Assembly: GCF_001028175.1 (NCBI RefSeq)
Contig: NZ_AEJF01000068.1
Coordinates: 32,806 to 96,805, forward strand
Length of the DNA: 64,000 nt
Direction of reading: 5' to 3'
From: Caballeronia mineralivorans PML1(12)
GTDB taxonomy: Bacteria; Pseudomonadota; Gammaproteobacteria; Burkholderiales; Burkholderiaceae
Shown here: one piece after another, positions 18,439 through 26,327 of the stretch
How the letters are laid out: the number at the start of each line of letters is the position of its first letter
Position numbering within the stretch: position 1 is the first letter of the stretch
Translations under genes and position numbers: made by a program
The notes under the pieces: model-generated
Databases searched by the model: none
What the model was told of the DNA's origin: nothing
The model's input: the letters and a program-made list of their open reading frames with translations, nothing else

Positions 18439-19212
18439 ATGGCGACATCGAGTCGAAGCGAATTTGGCGATTTCCTGCGCTCGCGACGGGAGAAATTAAG
18501 CCCGGACGCGGTCGGTCTCAACGGCGGCCGGCGCCGTCGTACACCGGGCCTGCGACGCGAAGAAGTGGCAGAGCTGGCGGGCATCGGCGTGGACTGGTAT
18601 ATCCGGCTCGAGCAAGGCCGAACGATTCGTCCGTCCGATGCCACCCTCGACGCCCTCGCACGCGCCCTGCGTCTCGGCAAGGTCGACGCGGCGCATTTGC
18701 GAGCGCTCGCACGCAATGGCGATCGCCGCGCGTTTGTCCGCGAGAGCGTACCGCCGGCCATTGAGCGTCTGGTCGCGAGCCTCGATCTGCCGGCTTACGT
18801 GACTGGCCGGCGCTGGGACATCCTGACGTGGAACGCCGCCGCCGCGGATATCCTCGGCTTTGACCGCCTCGCCGAAGCGGATCGCAACATCCTGGTATTC
18901 ATGTTCATCGAACCGGGATCGCGGCGACTGTTCGGGGCCGCCTGGTCAGACGAAGCTCGCCGCATGATCGCGCTCTTTCGTGCTATTTACGATCTCCATG
19001 CCGACGATTCAGCGTTCGTCGAACTGGTCGAGCGCGTACGCACAGAGAGCCCGGAGTTCGCGAGGTGGTGGAACGCGCATGACATCCGCAGCGGCGCGGC
19101 CGGACAGAAGTTGCTCGCGCACCCGGAGCGGGGTGCGCAGCGTTACGAATACGCCACGTTTCAGGCGAACGATGACCCGGCGCTGAAGCTCGCGATCTAC
19201 ACGCCCGTCTGA
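18439..19212 (+). CDS. XRE-family regulator with MmyB-like ligand-binding domain
   Basis: A 257-residue protein. Residues ~8-75 form an XRE helix-turn-helix (FGDFLRSRREKLSPD, then RRTPGLRREEVAELAGIGVDWYIRLEQGR). Residues ~105-255 match the MmyB-like domain (W-D-I-L-T-W-N-A-A-A, FIEPGSRRLF, W-W-x-x-H-D-I), which binds fatty-acid-like or other hydrophobic ligands in characterised relatives. Such regulators often sit divergently to a short- or medium-chain dehydrogenase, as here. Its stop codon marks the start of the CDI remnant region: recognisable CdiA sequence begins within 10 bp. Confidence 0.92.
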   Translation: MATSSRSEFGDFLRSRREKLSPDAVGLNGGRRRRTPGLRREEVAELAGIGVDWYIRLEQGRTIRPSDATLDALARALRLGKVDAAHLRALARNGDRRAFVRESVPPAIERLVASLDLPAYVTGRRWDILTWNAAAADILGFDRLAEADRNILVFMFIEPGSRRLFGAAWSDEARRMIALFRAIYDLHADDSAFVELVERVRTESPEFARWWNAHDIRSGAAGQKLLAHPERGAQRYEYATFQANDDPALKLAIYTPV

Positions 19213-19369
19213 GCGCTCATGCGGCGGGAAAGCGTCGTTTGGGGACATGCTACATGTGCTCAAACCGGCAAACGGCCTGGGGCCAGCGGACAACGTCATT
19301 TTCCATAGCAACGGGGACGTTGAGTTCAACGGTGAAATTATCGATAACCTGCACAACTATGCCCCGTAA
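19213..19369 (+). pseudogene. C-terminal tail of a CdiA-type toxin (orphan module 1)
   Basis: In the frame ending at TAA 19367-19369, residues read GKASFGDMLHVLKPANGLGP, then ADNVIFHSNGDVEFNG and a final I-D-N-L-H-N-Y-A-P. This resembles the last ~45 residues of polymorphic toxins delivered by CdiA or Rhs proteins (G-D-V-x-F-N-G near the end). Everything upstream of the toxin tip is missing and the sequence abuts the XRE stop codon. It is followed 22 nt later by a DUF4279 gene, the usual position of a cognate immunity gene. Activity of such a fragment is unlikely. Confidence 0.6.
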
Positions 19370-19391
19370 TTCCTTCACTTTGCAGGAAAGT

Positions 19392-19802
19392 ATGCATACG
19401 CTTACTCATGCGACTTTCATTATTTCGTCCGATGGTACTGCTCCGGAGGTTTGGACTGACTATTTTGGGGTATCGCCGAGTCGAACAATCACCAAAGGAC
19501 AGCCATACCTGCTGCCCTCGGGGCGGTTAAGTGAGCGCTTGGGAAAGCTTGACCTATGGGCGCTGGAAAGCAAGCCAGCAGCCCATGGCGATCAGTTGGA
19601 GCCGCATCTTCGTTATCTAATCGAGCGCTTGGCATTGCCACGCACTGGTCTTCGGGAGCTTGTTGAGCGCCTAGGTGCGCGGATGCGCTTCTTCTGCTAC
19701 TGGAGTAACGAGAGCGGCGACCGAGTGCCCGATGTTCCCGAAGACATCAAAGCGATGATGAAAGCCCTCGGCGGAACGATTGAAATCGACGAATATCGGT
19801 GA
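19392..19802 (+). CDS. DUF4279-like protein, probable immunity protein of orphan CDI module 1
   Basis: A 136-residue soluble protein with the DUF4279 pattern: THATFIISSDGTAPEVWTDYFGV, then SGRLSERLGKLDLWALES, and a C-terminal region on an R-F-F-C-Y-W strand. The ATG at 19392 follows AGGAA and is preferred over upstream starts that overlap the toxin-tail fragment. It lies directly after a CdiA-type toxin tail, so an immunity role is the most economical reading. DUF4279 itself has no established biochemical function that I can cite. The gene appears intact although its toxin is reduced to a tail. Confidence 0.7.
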   Translation: MHTLTHATFIISSDGTAPEVWTDYFGVSPSRTITKGQPYLLPSGRLSERLGKLDLWALESKPAAHGDQLEPHLRYLIERLALPRTGLRELVERLGARMRFFCYWSNESGDRVPDVPEDIKAMMKALGGTIEIDEYR

Positions 19803-19844
19803 TGGCGTGCTGGTCTTACCGTTTCCGCAGCAGTTTAGGCGGCG

Positions 19845-20878
19845 TTGGGATGCGCCAGTTCAGCAGCACAGGGAACTGGCTGTGCAGGAGGTGCCTTTGG
19901 CGGGGCTGCCAGTGCGATTGTCAATCCGCTGATCGACAGCAACGGCAACATTCCGCCGGCCTTGCTGACTGCCATCACAATGTTGACTGCTGGGGGAATT
20001 GTGGGCGCGCTCGGACAAAACGCGGTTGGTGCAGCGACCTCTGCCGAAAACGAGACGCTGAACAACTACCTGAATCATCTTCAGACGGCGAATCTGACTG
20101 CGCCATTGAAGGCTTGTGCGCAAGGCGATACCGCCTGCGTTAATCAACGGTCTCTAATTACCAGAGCGTTTCAACACAGCAGCAGAACGCGCAGAACTGC
20201 AACAGTGTGACTGGATGTGCCGAAGTAAAAAATGATGCTCTAAGCGGTTACGGCATTAGCGTGAGCGATGCGCGGGCTGACTGCCAAGGCAGCTCCGCTT
20301 GTGTTCAGTTCCTCACTGGGCTGGCGAATCAGGATGTGAGCGCGAAATCGGTCGCAACCACGAACTGGAACGACGTCTCCAACAGCGTGTACGCGCAGAA
20401 CCTGCAGCAGGCACTGATCAGTTCCGGGTATTTCTCTCCGGCGACCGCGGCGGTGTTGTCAGTCGCAACGCCGATGGATGCGGCCGGTGCAACGGAGTCG
20501 ATAACCGGATCGAAAAATAGCGTTACGACGCCATATGGGCCTGCTCTTCAATCGAACGCTCCGGCGGCACTTAACGCGATTAGCTAAGTACAACAAGGGG
20601 CAACTCTGTACCGGATAGGGACGCTAGGTCAAAGTCAGGCTGCTGAGGCACAATTCTGGTCATTGCAGAATCCTTTGACCACGCCGAACTATCCGGGGCT
20701 AGATGGCATTCCGCCGGAGAATGTAACCAACGCTAATTTCGTGGAAACGGCCATCTTGAAGTCAGGGACCTCCTTCGTTACTCGTCCTGCGCCGCCAGTT
20801 GGTACAAACCCCGGAGGGGACATCGAAGTTGTGGTGCCGAGCGGTGGAGTCCAGATGAAGTCGTTTGGCACACAGTGA
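19845..20878 (+). pseudogene. CdiA C-terminal fragment with VENN-type region and toxin tip (orphan module 2), broken
   Basis: The first part (19845 to ~20155) is a pretoxin region: G-C-A-G-G-A-F-G-G-A-A, NPLIDSNGNIPPALL, ITMLTAGGIVGALGQNA and AENETLNNYL in place of VENN. Reading then continues in another frame (~20160-20587: NAQNCNSVTGCAEVKNDALS and on), showing a frameshift, and meets an in-frame TAA at 20585. The same frame resumes as a toxin tip (LYRIGTLG, AQFWSLQ, FVTRPAPPVG, NPGGDIEVVVPSGGVQ) to TGA at 20876-20878. The tip's spaced R, S/T and E-V-V-V-P motif is reminiscent of ADP-ribosyltransferase-like toxins, but that is a guess. One frameshift and one nonsense codon make a full product impossible. 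Confidence 0.75.
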
Positions 20879-21126
20879 AAAATTCGATGGCGAGCGACCC
20901 GTATCAAGAGGCGAAGGCCATAGCCGATTCACTGGATAAAGTTGGCTTGCGTGAGCATGCAGATCAAGTTCGTGGTGCGCTTGTGGAGGGGGCAACTGGC
21001 ACAGAGATTTACATGATCTTGCGTTGGCGCTTGGCAAACCTGGCTCAGGATCTTGCGATCCCAGCCGATTTGAAAGCCCGTGCAATCTTGTTGCACGACT
21101 ATCTCGATCGGGCTTTGGGACCGTAA
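20875..21126 (+). CDS. Probable immunity protein of orphan CDI module 2
   Basis: An 83-residue acidic, helical protein (DPYQEAKAIADSLDKVGLRE, then ATGTEIYMILRWRLANL and a final L-H-D-Y-L-D-R-A-L-G-P). It starts at GTG 20875, overlapping the toxin-tip stop by four bases (GTGA), or at ATG 20887 with four fewer residues. A small helical protein coupled to the end of a CdiA-CT frame is the standard place and shape for a cognate immunity protein. The frame is intact although the toxin is broken, consistent with selection on immunity alone. Confidence 0.7.
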   Translation: MKNSMASDPYQEAKAIADSLDKVGLREHADQVRGALVEGATGTEIYMILRWRLANLAQDLAIPADLKARAILLHDYLDRALGP

Positions 21127-21140
21127 TTGATCGAAGTAAC

Positions 21141-22069
21141 CGCTCGCCAGCCTCGCCGGTGTCAATCCGTCAAGCGGCAGCACAATTAACCAGGCGAGCA
21201 CTTCCACCGCGACGACGCTTGAGACCCGTGCTTTGGCGATGTTGGGCGAAGCGGGTATCTCGGCTGGTGTTGGCACAGCAATCGAGGGGGGAAGTTTTGG
21301 TAACGCGCTGAAAGATGCGCTGACGCAGGAGGCGGCTGCTGCGGGGGCATTCGCGATCGGCACCGCGGGCCAGGACCAGACTTCGTTTCTGGCGAAGGGT
21401 ACTATTGGCTACAATTTGGCGCACGCGGCATTGGGGTGTGCGGCCGGGGGCAGCGAATGGCACGGGGTGCGCGGGTGGTGCCATTGGCGGGGCAACTAGT
21501 GCGCTTGTCAATCCGCTAATCGACAGCAACGGAAAAATCCCCCCGGCCGCTTTAGCCGCAATCTCGATGTTGACGGCTGGAGGTATCGCGGGAGCGTGGG
21601 ACAAAATCCCTCAGGCGCAGCGACGGCTGCCGAAAACGAGACGCTAAACAACTGGGCCGCTCACGTTGGGCTCCCCATCGGCGTTACTATCCAGGTACAC
21701 CCTTGGCATTTTCGGGCGGCGTAGGATTGGTTTTTGACGACCAAGGAAACCTTGGTTGGTATAGCGTCTCAAATCAAAAGAACGTACCTGGTGTCGGTGT
21801 TGGAGGTAACGGCGCCATGGGGCTAAGTGTGGGCCTATATCCAGGGGCGACAACAATAAATGACTATGGTGGTCCGTTTAATAATGGCTCCGTTGATCTC
21901 GGTGCAGGCCCGTAGGCAGTATTGATGTCTTTCAAGATCCGAGCAAGCCCGCTGAATCCCGCAAGCTACGGCGGTGGTTTAACGGTCGGCGTTGGTGTAG
22001 GCGGAGGTGGAGGTGGTTCTGTCATACGCACGGGTACAACGATTCATCCTGTCGTTAAGGGGGGGCGGG
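21141..22069 (+). pseudogene. CdiA C-terminal fragment with glycine-rich toxin domain (orphan module 3), multiply frameshifted
   Basis: Frame pieces line up as a single ancestral protein. The first (21141 to ~21447) has STINQASTSTATTLETRALA, MLGEAGISAGVGTAIEGG and NLAHAALGCAAG. The frame then shifts to AANGTGCAGGAIGGATSALV, NPLIDSNGKIPP and MLTAGGIAGA (to ~21597), and again to GQNPSGAATAAENETLNNWA (~21598-21700). A Gly-rich beta domain follows (FSGGVGLVFDDQGNLGWYS, TINDYGGPFNNGSVDLGAG to 21915), and a last shift leads to YGGGLTVGVGVGGGG near 22015. A run of seven G before the end probably hides another slip. At least four frame breaks make this a relic. Confidence 0.72.
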
Positions 22070-22071
22070 CA

Positions 22072-22331
22072 ATGAGCGATAAACGCGTTGGCTTCTCCCC
22101 TATTTATTGGGTTGCTTAGCCATTGGCTTGGCATGTCTAGCTTATAACGTCGTAAGCTACGACCAGACGATTGCGATTGCACCGCGCACTCCTAACATTG
22201 CTACCGGAAATGTGGTTCCGTACAACAATCACGGGACCACTGTTTATTTGACTATTAAGCAAGATTTAATCGAGCGCTGGGGACCCTTTGGTTGGCTTGC
22301 CTGGCGGATATCAGGGAGCGGAGCAGGATAG
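22072..22331 (+). pseudogene. Frameshifted membrane-type immunity gene of orphan CDI module 3
   Basis: ATG at 22072 reads MSDKRVGF and then goes out of frame, stopping at 22119. One frame over, the sequence continues as LPYLLGCLAIGLACLAYNVV (a membrane segment), then TGNVVPYNNHGTTVYLTIKQ and DLIERWGPFGWLAWRISG to TAG at 22331. Joined, this is a protein of about 85 residues with one N-terminal and perhaps one C-terminal membrane segment. The position directly behind a CdiA-CT remnant suggests an immunity protein. The 3' piece could only be made from an internal start. Confidence 0.6.
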
Positions 22332-22389
22332 GCTTGCGTCGGGATCTACCCGGACAGCAGCAGTGACTGCATTGCACCACCGGCTGCCT

Positions 22390-22412
22390 TTATCTCCGCA
22401 GTGCGGAGATAA
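22390..22412. repeat. Perfect 23-bp palindrome downstream of CDI remnants
   Basis: Arms TTATCTCCGCA (22390-22400) and TGCGGAGATAA (22402-22412) are perfect complements around a single G. There is no T-run after the right arm, and a one-base loop is poor for a hairpin, so a protein or recombinase binding site is more likely than a terminator. It lies 59 bp after the last immunity remnant. The rest of 22332-22592 has no supported gene. Confidence 0.6.
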
Positions 22413-22592
22413 TTGAGCTGAACCCATCTCAAAGGGCCCCGGTTTATCGATGATCCGCTCAAGCGCGACTTTTATCCCGAGCTGAGCCGACTCGTGCGCT
22501 GGTCGTCCCGGCAGCTAGCCGAACCCGACGTCTGACTTAAGCTGACCGTTGCGGGCGCGACCGTGTCAAAGAAGGGGCAGGAGGCCAATCCC

Positions 22593-22784
22593 TCAGGTGC
22601 AGAGGGGACACGACTCACCCCTCGGATAATGCATCTGATGATCGGCGCAGAAAAGATATGCACCAACGGTGTAGCCTCCAGGCCCCTTCTTGGCTGGAGC
22701 TTTCGTGGCTGCTGACTTCCTGGCCGGCCCCCTTTTGGCTGCCGCCTTTTTGGCGGGTGCTTTTTTCATCACGGGTTTCTTCAT
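22593..22784 (-). CDS. Small histone-H1-like Lys/Ala-rich protein with Cys/His ending
   Basis: A 63-residue protein. Residues 1-35 are a Lys/Ala/Pro-rich tail with repeated A-K-K-A/P units (MKKPVMKKAPAKKAAAKRGP), like bacterial H1-type or AlgP-type DNA-binding tails. Residues 36-63 carry a compact Cys/His set (F-C-A-D-H-Q-M-H-Y, then C-P-L-C-T), a possible small zinc site. An AAGGAGCG ribosome site precedes ATG 22784. It starts 12 bp after the stop of the membrane-protein gene upstream on the same strand, so the two are probably co-transcribed. A nucleic-acid-binding role is inferred from composition only. Confidence 0.72.
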   Translation of the reverse strand: MKKPVMKKAPAKKAAAKRGPARKSAATKAPAKKGPGGYTVGAYLFCADHQMHYPRGESCPLCT

Positions 22785-22796
22785 GAGACGCTCCTT

Positions 22797-23303
22797 CTAC
22801 GGATTCCGCCTGGTTAGAGCGGCAAGGTACTTGTTGTCGAGGGAAAGTCTCTTCAGGTGATCAGCCAACCATGATCCAAGTGTGACCGCTGTTGCGATCC
22901 ACTGAAATGCGCACCCGAAGGATGCACTGAACAGGAGTGCGACGAGTGCAAGCATGAGAGAAAGCGTCCCAACCTCAAGCAAAGCGGTCGCGAATTGGTT
23001 CTGCCATCGACTTGACTTGTACGACTGCACGTTAAGTGCGCCAACCAACGACACGAAGCTCGCTAGTACGTACCACGTAGGGAGTTGCAGGCCGACGCGA
23101 ACAGCGCTGTCGAGCACGGCAAGACCGGCGACAGCTGTGAAACTAAAGCCGGCCAGCGAGAATATGAACGTCCGCTGGATGTCTCGCTCCTGGGCCTCCT
23201 CGGGAAGCTGCACAGCCATCTGCTTGCGCCATCGCAAGCAAAGCACCAAACGGGTTACCAGGGGAATCGCCGGAAGAAGGTAGGCGGCCGGGTTAGCAGT
23301 CAT
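22797..23303 (-). CDS. Small integral membrane protein, function unknown
   Basis: A 168-residue protein with about four or five hydrophobic segments (AAYLLPAIPLVTRLVLCL, FIFSLAGFSFTAVAGLAVL, WYVLASFVSLVGALNV, LSLMLALVALLFSASF) and a basic C-terminus (KRLSLDNKYLAALTRRNP). I do not recognise the family. It is the first gene of a likely two-gene unit with the histone-like protein. No signal peptide or enzyme motif is visible. Confidence 0.65.
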   Translation of the reverse strand: MTANPAAYLLPAIPLVTRLVLCLRWRKQMAVQLPEEAQERDIQRTFIFSLAGFSFTAVAGLAVLDSAVRVGLQLPTWYVLASFVSLVGALNVQSYKSSRWQNQFATALLEVGTLSLMLALVALLFSASFGCAFQWIATAVTLGSWLADHLKRLSLDNKYLAALTRRNP

Positions 23304-23917
23304 TGTGACGCCTATCGTTTGAAGGAAGGGTTCGCCATCTCCGGCCTCTGACTCGATACATCATGAAATGTGACGATCATCTTCCGTCCAATCTCACGAA
23401 TAGCCTATTGGGGTAGATAGCTAAATTCTCGTCCACCTGGGTCACTTTGCATGGTTGGTTGTCAAGAGCAGCGACTAGGGGATGATCTATTTTTTAGTGC
23501 ACCCTCTGGCAATAATTGTCCTTGCGGCGCAAATCTTTCTATAAAAAAATGAGGGGATCGACGAGTTAGCTTGAACGTAAAGTTGCCGATCGATCTGACC
23601 ATCTTTCATGAATACCGCACGGTACGCAGAGAAAAGAGGTCGGCCCCTTACGAGGGCATTTAACTCACCAGCTATTCGATATCCTGCACACGCACGTGCC
23701 GGCATCGTGCTTTCCGACTCACTCGATGCCGGTGCGGCGTTTTTATCGATCACGGTGGCAAACGCAATGATTGATGTGGTAATAGCGTCGGGTACGGCCA
23801 TTCCGGATGTGATTGTGCATCGTTGAATCCGGTTCAAGTCTCTCGCTCGGGAAGATCCGGTCCAGACCGGATCCGGGGACCAGCTTGGGCGAGTCTTTGA
23901 GGTGGAGAGAAAAATAA
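23304..23917. other. Intergenic region without supported gene
   Basis: This 614-bp stretch separates the minus-strand membrane-protein gene from the plus-strand haem protein. It is more AT-rich than its surroundings around 23380-23600. Short frames exist on both strands at 23487-23837, but they overlap each other and have no ribosome site or known product. The promoters of both flanking units should lie here, but I cannot name convincing boxes. Confidence 0.4.
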
Positions 23918-25603
23918 GTGCTTGCGATCGTGAGGCGTCACGTCATTTTGCTGCTGGCCTTTGGCCTGCTTTCTATTTTCAGACCGGAGCTGGCGAACGC
24001 CGCAGGTTGCTGGACTGCACCGTATAGCTGTAACCCAGGCGGCGACATCAACCCGTCTACCGCTGCGACTTACGAGGCCAAATATAAGGCTTACGCCGAG
24101 TTGGCTTGGCGAGATTTCATCGCGTTGAACTTTCCGGCCGAAACGAACCCGCAGGGAAAACCGGAACCGAAGCCAAGCAAGGTGCACGGACTGGACTATC
24201 ACGCCGGAGACTACACCGCGGTCTGGCAAACCTGGCCGGAGGCACGGGACATTTTCCTGCCGGGCGCTGCGGCGCCTGCTGCGTTCGGCACGGGTCACCA
24301 GACCCCTACAGACTGTCTCAGGAAAGATGCATCGGGGCGGATCGAGCTGACCGACAAGATCGTGCTCGACGAGTACGTGCAGGCCGAGCGGATGGGACCG
24401 GTGATCGATAAGCAAGGGCAGTACGTCAGGTATGGCCTGAACTTCAATCAATCGATGTTCCAGTACATCGCTGCCCACCAGCTCTATTTCACCCAGGGAC
24501 AGGCTGCGATGGATGTGAATAACCCGGACCATGACAAGAAGACGGTCGAGTTCCCGGTTGGCCAATATTCCGAAAATGACAACCCGGCAATGACCGGATC
24601 CATTTTTGTCAAATCGTCCTGGAAGATACTGGACGCGTCGGACAACAAGTCGAGCTTTTACCGGACCCAGGCCTATGTCTACGATCAGGCCGGCGGAACG
24701 TTCGCCGATGAACCCACGGTCAAGGAGCAGTGCTCGCTGAAACCGATAGGACTGGTTGGCTTCCATATCGTCCATCTGACCAAGTCGGCACCGCAATGGG
24801 TATGGAGCACATTCGAACATGTCGACAACGGGCCCTGGCTCAACGATTTCACCTTCCTGCTGAAGCGTGCGTACACTTTTTTTGACGCTGCTAAATGCCC
24901 GGCATCGGGCGGACTGCCGACCTGCGCGTTCGATACAGTGCCGGCCGAGCCGTGGAATCCGCAACGCTCCGGCCAGACGCCGACGCAGCTCGTGCGCCTG
25001 GCTGCCCCCGGCAAGCTGGCGCTGACAGTCAACGAGCAATACAACAATCGGATCAAGACGACCTATCCGAATAGCGTCTGGGCTAACTACTTCCTGGTAG
25101 ATGTCCAGTTCCCGACAAACGTAAAGACCCCGGGCGGCGAGCAGGGTGCCGCTGTACCGAATCCTGCCTATCCCGACGGTTTGCCGGCCACGTCCTTCCT
25201 GTCGAACTCGACGATGGAAACCTATATCCCGGGGTTTTTCCACGGTCAGATCACGTCCAGCAGCAACCCGATTCCTCCCGATGACCAGATGCAGACCCTA
25301 CCGCCAACCGGCGCGGTCATGCCCTTCTCCTCAACAGGACCCCATACCGTGTCGGGCGGCGCTGATCGTACGACGTCGAGTTGCGTAAGTTGCCACTCGG
25401 ATGCGGCCATGACAACCGGCTCGTCCAGCGATTTCGTGTTTTCGCTGAGCCGCGCGCAAAGCAAAGACAAGACCCATCTGCGCACGCTTCGGATGAAATC
25501 GGGCGGTGACACCGGCGGCAAGGTGCTCACCGGGCACGATGCATCGTCAGTCGTCGAATATGTGATGGGAGCAGGTAAGCCGGATGAGCCGGCCGGGAAA
25601 TAG
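23918..25603 (+). CDS. Exported protein with one c-type haem motif (cytochrome-like subunit)
   Basis: A 561-residue protein from GTG 23918 (GGAGAG upstream). It has a cleavable signal peptide (IVRRHVILLLAFGLLSIF..., ANA cleavage) and a single c-type haem motif CVSCH at residues 489-493, near the C-terminus. The ~450 residues between resemble uncharacterised periplasmic cytochrome-family proteins; I cannot name a domain. Met/His ligands are possible but not assignable by eye. It heads a cluster with a Tat-exported small subunit and a GMC flavoprotein, so it probably carries electrons from that dehydrogenase to the respiratory chain. Confidence 0.82.
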   Translation: MLAIVRRHVILLLAFGLLSIFRPELANAAGCWTAPYSCNPGGDINPSTAATYEAKYKAYAELAWRDFIALNFPAETNPQGKPEPKPSKVHGLDYHAGDYTAVWQTWPEARDIFLPGAAAPAAFGTGHQTPTDCLRKDASGRIELTDKIVLDEYVQAERMGPVIDKQGQYVRYGLNFNQSMFQYIAAHQLYFTQGQAAMDVNNPDHDKKTVEFPVGQYSENDNPAMTGSIFVKSSWKILDASDNKSSFYRTQAYVYDQAGGTFADEPTVKEQCSLKPIGLVGFHIVHLTKSAPQWVWSTFEHVDNGPWLNDFTFLLKRAYTFFDAAKCPASGGLPTCAFDTVPAEPWNPQRSGQTPTQLVRLAAPGKLALTVNEQYNNRIKTTYPNSVWANYFLVDVQFPTNVKTPGGEQGAAVPNPAYPDGLPATSFLSNSTMETYIPGFFHGQITSSSNPIPPDDQMQTLPPTGAVMPFSSTGPHTVSGGADRTTSSCVSCHSDAAMTTGSSSDFVFSLSRAQSKDKTHLRTLRMKSGGDTGGKVLTGHDASSVVEYVMGAGKPDEPAGK

Positions 25604-25669
25604 AGCAGGAGAGTGGGCGAAAATGTCGGGCGAATTTTGGATAACAGCAAGAATGTCACGAGACCAGGC

Positions 25670-26293
25670 ATGATAAAAATCAGTCGCAGAGACGTATTGA
25701 AAACCGCGGGTACGATCGGCGGCGCGCTGCTGGCGCCAGGGCTGCCGCTCTGGAGTCTTGCCGAGGCGGCGCCGCGCGAGCAGGCGCCTGCCAGCTTCGT
25801 TAATTTGTCATCAGCGCTGCTCGGTATCGAAGCGGGCGTCCTGAACCCGGCGATCCGGCCAGACGATATATCGATGGCAGACGTGTTTTATGGCCTTACC
25901 GTGCTGGCCGGACCGCGAAGCATTGCAAACCTGCTCGCGGCATATGACGTGATGGAGCAGCAGCACCGTAGTCCCGATCAAATCGCCCAAGCGTTGCTGG
26001 CCTCCGGGAATGGGCCCAATACCAGCCTGAATGGTGCATTTTCCCGCCTGATCACACTGATGTGGCTATACGGTACCTGGTACGGTCAAACCGAAATAAG
26101 CAATATCCCCACGTCGGCAGCCGGGATCGCCACCGACTACCAAAAGGACTTCGTCATTTCCAGCCGGGCGTACAAAAGCGGCTGGATCTGGCGCATCGCC
26201 CAAACGCATCCGATGGGCTTTAGCCAGTTCAACTTCGGTAGCTGGGCAAGTGCCCCGCCGTCGCTCGCCGATTACGGAATCAGCCTGACGTAA
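25670..26293 (+). CDS. Tat-exported small subunit of membrane FAD dehydrogenase (sorbitol-dehydrogenase small-subunit-like)
   Basis: From ATG 25670 the protein has 207 residues and begins with a Tat signal (SRRDVLKTAGTIGGALLAPG). The mature part (LNPAIRPDDISMADVFYGL, LITLMWLYGTWYG, a GWIWRIAQTHPMGFSQFNFG ending) matches small subunits of GMC-type membrane dehydrogenases (FAD-SLDH / gluconate dehydrogenase subunit 3-like). In that family the small subunit helps export the flavoprotein, which lacks its own signal. The flavoprotein follows 34 bp later. A longer frame opens at 25613 but would bury the Tat motif. Confidence 0.8.
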   Translation: MIKISRRDVLKTAGTIGGALLAPGLPLWSLAEAAPREQAPASFVNLSSALLGIEAGVLNPAIRPDDISMADVFYGLTVLAGPRSIANLLAAYDVMEQQHRSPDQIAQALLASGNGPNTSLNGAFSRLITLMWLYGTWYGQTEISNIPTSAAGIATDYQKDFVISSRAYKSGWIWRIAQTHPMGFSQFNFGSWASAPPSLADYGISLT

Positions 26294-26327
26294 TCGCGGC
26301 GCCGTCTTTAAACATGGGGAATCGAGG

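Noticed and set aside
19845..22331. Explanation of all CDI frameshifts by sequencing error
   Set aside because: It cannot be excluded, but flanking genes show no such errors, and a nonsense codon plus several separate shifts limited to this block fit decay better.
23834..25243. A 469-codon minus-strand frame opposite the haem-c protein gene
   Set aside because: Composition is unlike a protein family and the plus strand encodes a signal peptide and a CVSCH motif in the same DNA.
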